DNA of 64,000 bases from NCBI GenBank assembly GCA_963711635.1, contig CAVQEZ010000001.1, positions 168,888-232,887 of the forward strand. Reading direction: 5' to 3'. A program made the translations under genes and the position numbers. Each line of letters opens with the position of its first letter. The stretch's first letter is position 1. The stretch comes from CADEED01 sp963711635 (GTDB taxonomy: Bacteria; Pseudomonadota; Gammaproteobacteria; Steroidobacterales; Steroidobacteraceae). This document shows positions 8,845 to 16,630 of the stretch, one piece after another. The notes under the pieces were generated by a model. That model was not told the DNA's origin. It saw only the letters and a list, made by a program, of their open reading frames with translations, and made no database searches.

Positions 8845-9666
8845 TCATTCGAACCAGTACGCGATCCCGCGCATTTCGAGACTGATGCGCGGCGGCACGT
8901 CGCGGGGGCAGTCAGCATTGTCGAAAGCGCCATGAGGTACGCAGTGTGCCGCTTGAGGATCGGTGTCATTGGTCTTGAAGATCAAGGTCTCCGCGGTATG
9001 CATGTTCGAGTAATACGCCCAGCGCTGGTTCACATTGTGCCGAAGCAGCCACGCTTCAAATGAAAATGCGATGGCGCCGTCCTTGTCGAACATGGCATCG
9101 GCGGCGATGAAATCGCCGGGCGCCACGCTGCGCGCATCGCAGACCGCCAGCGGCACGTCCTGCGGCGGCGCCGTCAGTACGCGCCACACGTTGTACTGCG
9201 CGGCCCGGCGCACCGCGCGGCCGTTGTCGGGCCGCGAGCGCGCATAAAAGGACGCGGCCGCCACGTCGCTGACGTCGACGTGCACGAAGCGCGCCGGCCG
9301 CGAGTTGTTGTGCGCACCGGATTCGCGCGACCGTTCGCCAAATCGCAGCACGCCCGATCCTGTGACGCTGACGTGATCGGCACCGGACACCTCGAGCAAC
9401 AACTGCCGGATCTCGGCGACGTGAACCTGTTCGATCTCGCGCGGATCGCGAAGATCTCGCACCGCACTCTGGTGCGGGCGAAGACAGAAGCCTTCCACAT
9501 CCAGCGAGGCGCGTGTCGGACGGTGCCGCGCGTCTTCGATGGGCACGCTGCGCGGCACGACGTTCAGCACGTCCCGTGCGATGTCGTTGGCGTGGAATTT
9601 CGGACGGGCATCCATGGGCTCGCTGAATCCCAGGGTCCCCACGACGCTGTGCGAAATGCCGGACAT
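8845..9666 (-). CDS. CmcJ/NvfI-type oxidoreductase family protein
   Basis: A 273-residue soluble protein. The pattern matches the CmcJ/NvfI (GA4-desaturase-related) family: FVHVDVSD near the middle, then QYNVWRVL, PLAVCDARSV, RWAYYSNMHTAETLIFKT, HGAFDNADCP and PRISLEMRGIAYWF at the end. Known members are fungal and actinobacterial tailoring enzymes, some of them non-heme iron oxygenases or cyclases. The conserved His/Asp residues are present, but the substrate is unknown. The start at 9666 was preferred to the longer frame (to 9723) because a GGTGGGG ribosome site precedes it and the extra residues look unlike the family. Confidence 0.7.
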   Translation of the reverse strand: MSGISHSVVGTLGFSEPMDARPKFHANDIARDVLNVVPRSVPIEDARHRPTRASLDVEGFCLRPHQSAVRDLRDPREIEQVHVAEIRQLLLEVSGADHVSVTGSGVLRFGERSRESGAHNNSRPARFVHVDVSDVAAASFYARSRPDNGRAVRRAAQYNVWRVLTAPPQDVPLAVCDARSVAPGDFIAADAMFDKDGAIAFSFEAWLLRHNVNQRWAYYSNMHTAETLIFKTNDTDPQAAHCVPHGAFDNADCPRDVPPRISLEMRGIAYWFE

Positions 9667-9771
9667 ACCCCACCCTATCGCGATTTTTTCGGGGCAACGC
9701 GCCGGCCAGCGAACGGTTGCCATAATTGATCACAGAATCCCGCGCCGGCCGTTGTTACGATCGCCCGCCTC

Positions 9772-10533
9772 ATGCCCTTTACGATCTCGCACGCCGCGGC
9801 CGTATTGCCGCTCAGGAAACTACGACTTCCGCTGGCCGCCATGATGATTGGCAGCATGGCGCCGGATTTTCCCTACTTCCTGCCGGGGGATCTGTCGCGT
9901 GCCAACACCCATGACCTGGACGGGATCTTCCTTTTCTGCCTGCCCATGGGACTTGCGGCGTGGCTGTTCTTCATTCACCTGCTGGAGCGGCCGTCTATCG
10001 AGCTGCTGCCCGAGCCCTGGCGGTTGCGAATACCGCACTCGGATTCCAGTTTCAGATTCAGGTCACTGGCGCTTGCTTCACTCGGCATCATCGTCGGCGG
10101 GCTGACGCACATCGCCTGGGATGCGTTCACGCATGGCGATACGTCCATGACCAGGCTGATCCCGCTGCTGGGCGAAAAAGCCTTCTCGATTCGCGGCAGA
10201 ACCGTCCGCGTGTATTTCATCCTGCAGGTCCTGAGCTCGCTGGCCGGACTGATCGCGCTCGCATGGTGGGCGCTGCGCCTGCGACACGACAAACCGAAAG
10301 CCCGCGCGGTCCATGCCTCGAGAATCCCGCTCTCGGATCGCGCGCGTATCGGCATCCTGCTCGTGATGATCGCCATCTCGGTGGCCGCTGGACTCGCCAT
10401 GTTTGCCGCCCTTGCGCACGCACCTTTTGAGAGGCGGGTCTTTCACGCGCTCGTCATTGGGATGACTACCGGGATGCTGGCGTGGTGTGTGGCGGCCGCG
10501 GCCTTTGCCCGCTTGCTTCGTCAAAAAGGGTGA
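9772..10533 (+). CDS. DUF4184 family membrane protein
   Basis: A 253-residue integral membrane protein. The N-terminus MPFTISHAAAVLPLR and the following IGSMAPDFPYFLPG are hallmarks of DUF4184, with a His and Asp pair that recall membrane-bound metal-dependent hydrolases. Also visible are GLTHIAWDAFTHG and about five to six membrane helices. Function unknown. The stop lies inside a strong hairpin that separates it from the convergent pectate lyase gene. Confidence 0.85.
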   Translation: MPFTISHAAAVLPLRKLRLPLAAMMIGSMAPDFPYFLPGDLSRANTHDLDGIFLFCLPMGLAAWLFFIHLLERPSIELLPEPWRLRIPHSDSSFRFRSLALASLGIIVGGLTHIAWDAFTHGDTSMTRLIPLLGEKAFSIRGRTVRVYFILQVLSSLAGLIALAWWALRLRHDKPKARAVHASRIPLSDRARIGILLVMIAISVAAGLAMFAALAHAPFERRVFHALVIGMTTGMLAWCVAAAAFARLLRQKG

Positions 10534-10555
10534 AGGCTGCATGCCTTCACCCTTT
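10525..10555. terminator. Strong bidirectional hairpin terminator
   Basis: Arms AAAGGGTGAAGGC (10525-10537) and GCCTTCACCCTTT (10543-10555) are perfectly complementary over 13 bases with a five-base loop. A-rich and T-rich ends lie on the appropriate sides, so it can work in both directions. The stop codon of the DUF4184 gene is inside the left arm, and the leftward pectate lyase stops 36 bases to the right. Confidence 0.8.
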
Positions 10556-10590
10556 CCCATTTCACCGAAAGCCGAGAGACATCGTCCTGG

Positions 10591-11694
10591 TTAGGGGATC
10601 GGACACGACCCCGCGCAGGCGCTGGTGTTCATCTGGCTGGGCGGCATCAGGGTGACATCGCCCTGGCTCACATTGCAGTTAGGCGTGTTGAACTCCACGC
10701 CCAGCGCCGACGTACTGCCCTGGCCTTTGACCACTCCCTTGTAGACCTGGCAGATCTTGGTCTTGGTGGTACCGCTGTTGTTCAGCGTCAGGTTGCGAAT
10801 CGTGGCCACGTCGCCGAAGTTGGAGTTGATGCCGACGATGGTTGGCACGTCGCGCGTGATCACATCGGTCACGGTGATCCGGCGCGGGCCGCCATTGCCC
10901 GTGCAGTCACCGCAGGAACGCACCAGCTTGCCGGAATTGGCGGCATAGAAGCGGCTGATGCGCATCTCGCCCCGCCCATTGAACTGGAACGTCTTGTCCG
11001 AACCGTTGTACGCGGCGCCGCAGGTGATGTTCATCACCGTGCCCGCCGGTCCCAACGCGGTGGCCGCGTCTTCGCCGATGTCCTGCCACCACACATGATC
11101 GAGCGTGCAATTGCCGAGGCAGTGAATGCCGTCGGCCGCGAGCGTGCCGATGATGACGTTTCGAATGGTGCCGCCTTCCTGCACATCGAACACCGCCGGC
11201 TGTCCTTCGCTCTGACTGCCACCCGACAGGTTGTAGACCTTGTTGCCGCCGTCGAAGACCGTGCCGGCCGGAACCACGTGGGTCGCCGAGAGTTGCACGG
11301 TCTGCGTGTTGGTGGGCATCGCACAACCGGGATAGAAGCCGAGATTCGGACTCGGCGATGGCGTCGGTGTCGGCGTCGGGCTGGGGCTGGGCGTCGGAGT
11401 CGGACTGGGACTCGGGCTGGGCGTCGGCGATCCCGAGGGCACGGAGCACTCGTTCACTCCGCCAGGCACCTTGCTGCCCGCGCCGAAGGTCGCTTCGGAG
11501 CACACGAAGCTGCCGCTCAGGGTCTTGAACGTGAAGCGATCGGCGCGACCAAAGGCCACACTGGTCGCAGCCGAAACCGAGCAGGTCTTGTTCTCGTTGC
11601 AGATCGTCGTGTATCCGGCCGGACGGTTGGCGGCATGCGCCGTCTCCGCCGCCGCCAGCGCCCCCAGCGCAATTACCAGGTGTCGAGACTTCAT
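10591..11694 (-). CDS. Secreted pectate lyase, polysaccharide lyase family 3
   Basis: A 367-residue secreted enzyme that would cleave polygalacturonate by beta-elimination. Signal peptide MKSRHLVIALGALAAAETAHA; a small Cys-containing N-terminal domain (about 22-88); a Pro-Ser-Thr linker of SPSPTPTP repeats (about 89-117); then the PL3 parallel beta-helix domain. The PL3 fingerprint is clear: DGIHCLGNCTLDHVWW, DIGEDAATA and GKLVRSCGDCTGNG, with many paired cysteines. The N-terminal domain resembles short carbohydrate-associated modules found on secreted glycanases of plant-polymer degraders (inference). No pectin transporter or regulator is adjacent. A palindrome sits 24-53 bases upstream of the start. 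Confidence 0.9.
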   Translation of the reverse strand: MKSRHLVIALGALAAAETAHAANRPAGYTTICNENKTCSVSAATSVAFGRADRFTFKTLSGSFVCSEATFGAGSKVPGGVNECSVPSGSPTPSPSPSPTPTPSPSPTPTPTPSPSPNLGFYPGCAMPTNTQTVQLSATHVVPAGTVFDGGNKVYNLSGGSQSEGQPAVFDVQEGGTIRNVIIGTLAADGIHCLGNCTLDHVWWQDIGEDAATALGPAGTVMNITCGAAYNGSDKTFQFNGRGEMRISRFYAANSGKLVRSCGDCTGNGGPRRITVTDVITRDVPTIVGINSNFGDVATIRNLTLNNSGTTKTKICQVYKGVVKGQGSTSALGVEFNTPNCNVSQGDVTLMPPSQMNTSACAGSCPIP

Positions 11695-11717
11695 CGCTTT
11701 TCCCCCTTGTGTTGACT

Positions 11718-11747
11718 ACCGGTGTCATACGTATAGACACCGGTGTC
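11718..11747. promoter_or_regulatory. Palindromic candidate operator upstream of pectate lyase
   Basis: Arms ACCGGTGTC (11718-11726) and GACACCGGT (11736-11744) form a perfect inverted repeat. The right arm is also part of a perfect 12-base palindrome, GACACCGGTGTC (11736-11747). Palindromes centred on CG are typical of LacI-family sites controlling sugar-polymer genes. The position, 24-53 bases before the pectate lyase ATG, suits repression. The regulator is not in the window. Confidence 0.55.
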
Positions 11748-11905
11748 ATTATCACCGCGCGAGGAGCGCACTCACCACTGGGGCAAACCGAAAGGGAACG
11801 CGCGGCGCTGCGTCAGCGATGTCCTGCAAATGGCGGCCATCAGGAAAAGACAGGACGAAGACACAAAAAATAGAGGGTAAAGGCCGAGGGACCGCAGGCC
11901 TTCTG

Positions 11906-12556
11906 TCACACCGCCTCGACTGCCGGCGGGTAGTTCACGCCGCAGCCGCCAAGCCCGCAGTAGCCGTTCGGATTCTTCGCCAGGTACTGCTGGTGGTATT
12001 CCTCGGCGAAGTAGAACTGCGGCGCGTCGCGGATCTCGGTGGTGATGGTGCCGCGCTGCGCCTTGGTCAGCGCCGCCTGGTACGCGCGCTTGCTGGCTTC
12101 CGCGATCCTGCCCTGCGCGTCGGTGGTGGTGTAGATCGCCGAGCGGTACTGCGTGCCGACATCGTTACCCTGGCGCATGCCCTGGGTCGGGTCGTGCGAT
12201 TCCCAGAAGGCCTTGAGCAGGGCTTCGTAGGAGATCTTGTTAGGGTCGTAGATCACGCGCACCACTTCGGTGTGGCCGGTGCGGCCGGTACACACCTCTT
12301 CATAATTCGCGTTGGGCGTGTGGCCGCCGGCGTAACCCACCGCGGTGGAAACCACGCCTGGAAGCTCCCAGAACTTGCGCTCGGCGCCCCAGAAGCAACC
12401 CAGGCCGAAGATGGCCTCTTCGAGTCCGGCACTGGCGGGTTGCTTGATGTTGCTGCCATTGACGAAGTGCTTGCCGGAAATCGGCAGCGGCGTGTTGCGC
12501 CCCGGGAGTGCTTCGTCCTGCGCGGGGATGGTCGTCTTCTTGGCAAAGAGGGCCAT
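11906..12556 (-). CDS. msrA: Peptide-methionine (S)-S-oxide reductase MsrA
   Basis: A 216-residue MsrA that reduces methionine-S-sulfoxide in proteins and in free form. The catalytic GCFWGAE motif is at about residue 50, followed by VGYAGGHTPNANYEEVCTG, HTEVVRVIYDP and HDPTQGMRQGNDVGTQYRSA. The C-terminal NPNGYCGLGGCGVNY supplies resolving cysteines. The start at 12556 was preferred to the frame reaching 12628 because AAGGAG lies eight bases upstream. The N-terminus has no export signal, so it is probably cytosolic. It stands alone. Confidence 0.95.
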   Translation of the reverse strand: MALFAKKTTIPAQDEALPGRNTPLPISGKHFVNGSNIKQPASAGLEEAIFGLGCFWGAERKFWELPGVVSTAVGYAGGHTPNANYEEVCTGRTGHTEVVRVIYDPNKISYEALLKAFWESHDPTQGMRQGNDVGTQYRSAIYTTTDAQGRIAEASKRAYQAALTKAQRGTITTEIRDAPQFYFAEEYHQQYLAKNPNGYCGLGGCGVNYPPAVEAV

Positions 12557-12687
12557 GGCGGGCTCCTTGGATATCGTCGGCTGGGTCGGGAGTGTGGGGG
12601 CTGAAGCGACGCTTCTCAACTCGACCAAAGGATCAACGGTCGGCGCAGCCCTATACTCCAGACCAGTTCAGCCGGGGGTTCATTGCA

Positions 12688-13272
12688 TTGACCGATTCAG
12701 CAAGCACGCCGCGCCTGCGCGCCACGTTTGCGATCTATCTGGGCCTGGTTGCGACCAGCAGCGTCATCGGTCCGGAACTGGTCCCAGGCTCCTGGTACTA
12801 CCTGTCCGGCGTGCTGGGATTCACGTTCGTGGCGTATGCCTGCCTGACACGCATCTGGACCTCGGTGTTCATCGCGGGGCACAAGGACGTCGACCTGGTG
12901 ACCACCGGCCCGTACGCGCGCTGCCGGCATCCGCTCTACGCCTCCTCCGTGGTCGGCGCGCTCGGGCTGGGGCTGACCACCCGATCGCTGCTGCTCTGCG
13001 CGATCGTGGTGGTGCTGATTGCAGCGCTGGCGATCTACGCCGCCTCCTGCGAAGAACAGTTTCTCGCCGACGCATTTCCCGAGGCCTTCCAGGCATACGT
13101 GAAAGCCACACCCAACAAGTGGTGGCCCGCCTCGGTTTCCGCGGCATTGCCCGAACATCTGGACGTGCGCCCGGTCGTATTCTGGAAGGCATTCCTGGAT
13201 GCCGGCTCGTTCTTCGTGCTCTACCTGCTCGTCGCGCTCGCCACGGAGTACCGACTGACTCCGGCATTCTGA
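12688..13272 (+). CDS. Isoprenylcysteine methyltransferase-like membrane protein
   Basis: A 194-residue membrane protein with about five hydrophobic segments. The C-terminal half carries the ICMT/PEMT-like methyltransferase signature: TTGPYARCRHPLYAS, then a hydrophobic stretch, then EEQFLADAFPEAFQAY. These residues bind S-adenosylmethionine at the membrane in the family; the substrate in bacteria is mostly unknown. TTG at 12688 (ALTDSAST) is the best-looking start, as no ATG or GTG fits and upstream sequence overlaps the msrA promoter region. It precedes the META lipoprotein gene by 12 bases and is probably cotranscribed with it. Confidence 0.7.
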   Translation: MTDSASTPRLRATFAIYLGLVATSSVIGPELVPGSWYYLSGVLGFTFVAYACLTRIWTSVFIAGHKDVDLVTTGPYARCRHPLYASSVVGALGLGLTTRSLLLCAIVVVLIAALAIYAASCEEQFLADAFPEAFQAYVKATPNKWWPASVSAALPEHLDVRPVVFWKAFLDAGSFFVLYLLVALATEYRLTPAF

Positions 13273-13284
13273 CAAGGAGCTGTC

Positions 13285-13734
13285 ATGCGTCCGAACCATT
13301 GGCTGATTCTCGGCATGCTGCTGCTCGCTGGCTGTGCATACGACAACCCGCAGACCCAGGCAGCGGCGCCCACGAAGTCGACTGCGCAGCTCTTGAATAC
13401 CTATTGGAAGCTCACCGAGCTCGACGACCAGGTGATCACCACGCCGCAAGATGCGCACGAAATTCATTTCGTGATGGAGTCGGAGAACCCGCGTGTGCAC
13501 GGATTCTCGGGCTGCAACCGCATGATGGGTGGCTATGTGTTGAACGGAAACGAGCTGAAGTTCGACCAGATGGGCGGTACGCTGATGGCCTGTTCCGCGA
13601 ACATGGATCTCGAGAAGAAATTTCTCGCCATGTTCGGCAACGTGGCGCGCTGGGAGATCGCCGGTGAGACACTGACCCTGGTGAATGCGGACGGCAAGAC
13701 CCTGGCGGTGTTCGAATCGCGCTACCTGAAGTAG
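13285..13734 (+). CDS. META-domain lipoprotein (HslJ-like)
   Basis: A 149-residue lipoprotein: the signal peptide ends in the lipobox LLAGC with Cys17. The META domain follows: LLNTYWKLTELDD, then VHGFSGCNRMMGGY, the GTLMACSANMDLEKKF segment, and LTLVNADGKTLAVFE near the end. META/HslJ proteins are envelope stress or resistance-associated lipoproteins without known enzymatic activity. An AAGGAG ribosome site lies just before the ATG. Confidence 0.85.
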   Translation: MRPNHWLILGMLLLAGCAYDNPQTQAAAPTKSTAQLLNTYWKLTELDDQVITTPQDAHEIHFVMESENPRVHGFSGCNRMMGGYVLNGNELKFDQMGGTLMACSANMDLEKKFLAMFGNVARWEIAGETLTLVNADGKTLAVFESRYLK

Positions 13735-13746
13735 CGGCCGGCCAAA

Positions 13747-14058
13747 CTACTTCTTCGGGCCGTCGAGACAGCGGTACTCGCGGGTCACCCGCCACTTCGA
13801 GCAATCGCCGCTGGTGCCATCCGTGCACTGCCGGTCCTCGCCCTTGCGTTGCGCGTTGCGGTAGCCCCAATCCATGCAGCGATCGCGCGCCATGTTGACC
13901 CCGGCGCGCTCGTCCACCTGCGGGCTCTCGAAGCGCCGGTATTCATAAGAAAGGCTCACCACGCCCTGTTCCTCGTCTTCGCCGGCCTGGGTCCAGAGCT
14001 TGTAGGTGGTACAGGCGGTCAGTCCGCAAAGCGTCAAAACGAGGAATAGACGAGTCAT
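13747..14058 (-). CDS. YecR-like lipoprotein
   Basis: A 103-residue lipoprotein with lipobox LTAC (Cys16). The mature part matches the YecR-like family: VSLSYEYRRFESPQVDE, then ARDRCMDWGYRNAQR, GDCSKWRVTREYRC, including its four conserved cysteines. In E. coli YecR belongs to the flagellar regulon, but its role is unknown; no flagellar gene is present here. ATG at 14058 was chosen because the lipoprotein signal starts there; the frame continues upstream without such a signal. Its stop is 12 bases from the convergent META gene. Confidence 0.8.
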   Translation of the reverse strand: MTRLFLVLTLCGLTACTTYKLWTQAGEDEEQGVVSLSYEYRRFESPQVDERAGVNMARDRCMDWGYRNAQRKGEDRQCTDGTSGDCSKWRVTREYRCLDGPKK

Positions 14059-14161
14059 TTCAGGCCCTTTTTCGAGTTGCCGCGACTGTAGCGTTTTTTT
14101 GACAGCCAAAGTCGGCAACGCGTTCTGGCAACTTGCCGGTCGCCGCGCTATATAAACGCCC

Positions 14162-14695
14162 ATGCCGCGATCCATTCCCTGGCCCGCGCTGTTTGCCAGC
14201 GCCCTGCTCGCCCCGGCCCTGTTGGGGGGATCGAATATGGCGGCGGCCGCGGAGCCCGCCGGTGTCCCGCATTCCGCCACCATCATCGGCCCCACCAATC
14301 CCCTGCTCACTGCGGGCACCGAAGCGCTCGAAATGCGCCGGTACGAGGAAGGCGTGCGACTCACACTTGCAGGACTGGAACAGCCCAACACCGTTCGCGA
14401 CCAGGCCGCCGGTCATTCCAACGTCTGCGCCGGCTACGCCGCGCTCAAGCGCTGGGAAGAAGCGCTGCTCCATTGCAACCAGGCGCTCGAGCTCGACCGC
14501 ACCAACTGGCGCACCTACAACAATCGCGCGGCGGTATTCGTCGGCCTCAAGCAATTCGATCTCGCGATGACGGACGTGAATGCCGGCCTCGCGCTGGCGC
14601 CGCAATCAGCCACACTGCAGAAGAGCCGCGAAGTCGTGATACAGCATCACAACGCGGCGAATCGCGAACGCTGGCGCAAGCCCAACAAAGCCTGA
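14162..14695 (+). CDS. Exported tetratricopeptide-repeat protein
   Basis: A 177-residue protein with an N-terminal signal (MPRSIPWPALFASALLAPALL, then AAAAEPAG). At least two TPR units follow: AGYAALKRWEEALLHCNQAL and TYNNRAAVFVGLKQFDLAM, each with the helix-turn-helix spacing and small residues of TPRs. It is probably periplasmic and a protein-interaction module. Its TGA overlaps the ATG of the MFS-PlsC gene (TGATG at 14693-14697), so the two are likely translationally coupled. Confidence 0.8.
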   Translation: MPRSIPWPALFASALLAPALLGGSNMAAAAEPAGVPHSATIIGPTNPLLTAGTEALEMRRYEEGVRLTLAGLEQPNTVRDQAAGHSNVCAGYAALKRWEEALLHCNQALELDRTNWRTYNNRAAVFVGLKQFDLAMTDVNAGLALAPQSATLQKSREVVIQHHNAANRERWRKPNKA

Positions 14696-16605
14696 TGAGC
14701 CTGCCCGAACAGGTGCCGGGCGCCGAGCGCTCGCAGTTCGCGCTGCTCGGAACGCGGCGGTTCCTGCCGTTCTTTCTCACGCAGTTCTTCGGCGCCTTCA
14801 ACGACAACCTGTTCCGCAATGCGCTGGTGGTGTCCATCACCTATGGCGCAGTCGTCGCTGCGGACGACGCGGCGGTGCTCACGAACCTGGCGCAGGGCCT
14901 GTTCATCCTGCCGTTCTTCCTGTTCTCGGCGCTGGCGGGCCAGCTCGCGGACAAGTATGAGAAGAGCAGCCTGATCCGGCTGACACGCCTGTTCGAAGTC
15001 GCACTGATGATCTGCGCAGCCGTCGCGCTCTACTTCGGCCACCTGCCCACCCTGTTCACGCTGCTCTTCCTGCTGGGAGTGCTCGCGACCATCTTCGGTC
15101 CGCTCAAGTATTCGCTGATGCCGCAGCACCTGCGGCAGAGCGAGCTCGTGGGCGGCAATGCGCTGGTGGATTCGGGAACCTTCCTGGCCATTCTCGTCGG
15201 CACCATCAGCGGAGGACTGATCGCCGGTGGCGCGAGCAGCGCGAACACGGCTGCCGCCGTGGCCATGGTGGTGATCGCGGCTGGAACCTATCTGTGCTCG
15301 CGCTTCATTCCCCGCGCCGAGGCTGCCGACCCGAACCTGAAGGTGAACTTCAATCTCTTCACCGCGACCTGGGACGTGATCCGCTTCGCCTCGCAAACGC
15401 GCTCGATCTTCCTGTCGTTGCTGGGGATCTCTTGGTTCTGGCTGGTGGGCGCGCTGATCCTCGCGCAGCTGCCGGCCTATGCGAAGGATGTGCTCGGCGG
15501 CGACAAGACGGTATTCACGCTGCTGCTGGCCGCATTTTCGATCGGCACCGCGCTGGGCTCGCTGGCCTGCGAGCGGCTCTCCGGGCACAAGATCGAAATC
15601 GGCCTGGTGCCGCTGGGCTCCATCGGCATGACGGTGTGCCTCATCGACCTGTACTTCGAGCATCCCGATGCGCACGCCAGCGGCGCCGCACTGCTGTCAT
15701 GGAAGGAGTTTCTATCCGCCGGTGGCTGGGACGTGGCGCTGGATTGCGCGCTGATCGGCGTGTTCGGTGGCCTGTTCATCGTGCCGCTGTACGCGCTGAT
15801 TCTTTCGCGCAGCGCGGAAAGCCATCGCGCGCGCATCATCGCCTGCAACAACATCCTCAATGCCGGCTTCATGGTGCTGGCCGCCGTCCTGGCCATCGCC
15901 TGGTTCGCGCTGGGATTTTCGATTCCGCAGCTCTTCATCCTCGCCGGCGTGCTCAACGCGCTGGTCGCGACATACATCTACACGCTGGTGCCCGAGTTCC
16001 TGATGCGGTTCCTGACGTGGGTGTTCGTGAGCCTGATGTATCGCATCAAGGTGCGCGGCCTCGAGAACATCCCGGAAACCGGACCCGTGCTGCTGGTGAG
16101 CAATCACGTGAGCTTCATGGATGCATTGGTCATTGGTGGCAGCGTGCGCCGGCCGGTGCGTTTCGTCATGGATCACAGCATCTTCAGGATTCCCATCCTG
16201 GGCTTCATCTTCCGCACCGCGCGCGCCATTCCGATTGCGCCGGCACGCGAGGATCCCGATGCGCTGCAGAAGGCCTTCGATCGCATCGACGCCGAGCTCG
16301 CCGACGGCGAAGTGGTCTGCATCTTTCCCGAGGGCAAGCTGACGCGCGACGGCGAGATGAATGAGTTCAAGCGCGGCGTGGAAAAAATCCTCGAGCGGCG
16401 CCCCGTGCCCGTGATCCCCATGGCCTTGCGTGGATTGTGGGGCAGCTTCTTCAGCCGCCGCGGAGGCAAGGCCGCGATGAGCCAGCTGCCCAACCGCTTC
16501 TGGTCGCGCATCGAGCTGGTCGCCACGGCGCCCGTACCCGGCAGCGATGCCAGCGCCACGGGCCTGCAGAGAATCGTCGCCGGATTACGCGGCGAGTGGC
16601 AGTGA
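14695..16605 (+). CDS. MFS transporter fused to PlsC-type acyltransferase (LplT-Aas-like, no synthetase domain)
   Basis: A 636-residue protein. Residues about 15-425 are a 12-helix MFS domain of the lysophospholipid-flippase (LplT) type, opening FLPFFLTQFFGAFNDNLFRN. Residues about 445-636 are a PlsC acyltransferase with NHVSFMDAL (H-x4-D), RPVRFVMDHSIF and FPEGKLTRDG. LplT-Aas systems import lysophospholipids and re-acylate them at the inner membrane. Many fused homologues carry a third, C-terminal acyl-ACP synthetase (AMP-binding) domain; here the frame ends after PlsC, so the acyl donor must come from elsewhere. The start at 14695 overlaps the TPR stop; the longer frame to 14473 would run across that gene. 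Confidence 0.88.
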   Translation: MSLPEQVPGAERSQFALLGTRRFLPFFLTQFFGAFNDNLFRNALVVSITYGAVVAADDAAVLTNLAQGLFILPFFLFSALAGQLADKYEKSSLIRLTRLFEVALMICAAVALYFGHLPTLFTLLFLLGVLATIFGPLKYSLMPQHLRQSELVGGNALVDSGTFLAILVGTISGGLIAGGASSANTAAAVAMVVIAAGTYLCSRFIPRAEAADPNLKVNFNLFTATWDVIRFASQTRSIFLSLLGISWFWLVGALILAQLPAYAKDVLGGDKTVFTLLLAAFSIGTALGSLACERLSGHKIEIGLVPLGSIGMTVCLIDLYFEHPDAHASGAALLSWKEFLSAGGWDVALDCALIGVFGGLFIVPLYALILSRSAESHRARIIACNNILNAGFMVLAAVLAIAWFALGFSIPQLFILAGVLNALVATYIYTLVPEFLMRFLTWVFVSLMYRIKVRGLENIPETGPVLLVSNHVSFMDALVIGGSVRRPVRFVMDHSIFRIPILGFIFRTARAIPIAPAREDPDALQKAFDRIDAELADGEVVCIFPEGKLTRDGEMNEFKRGVEKILERRPVPVIPMALRGLWGSFFSRRGGKAAMSQLPNRFWSRIELVATAPVPGSDASATGLQRIVAGLRGEWQ

Positions 16606-16630
16606 AGGGTTGGAGTCCGGCGGGAAGTCG

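Noticed and set aside
11343..11430. Tandem short repeats (GGCGTCGG/GGCTGGGACTC-like), possibly a CRISPR or minisatellite.
   Set aside because: They encode the Pro-Ser-Thr linker of the pectate lyase; there are no regular spacers.
14647..15675. 342-codon antisense frame opposite the MFS-PlsC gene.
   Set aside because: Low-complexity Gln/Glu/Arg/His-rich product mirroring the codon bias of the opposite strand.
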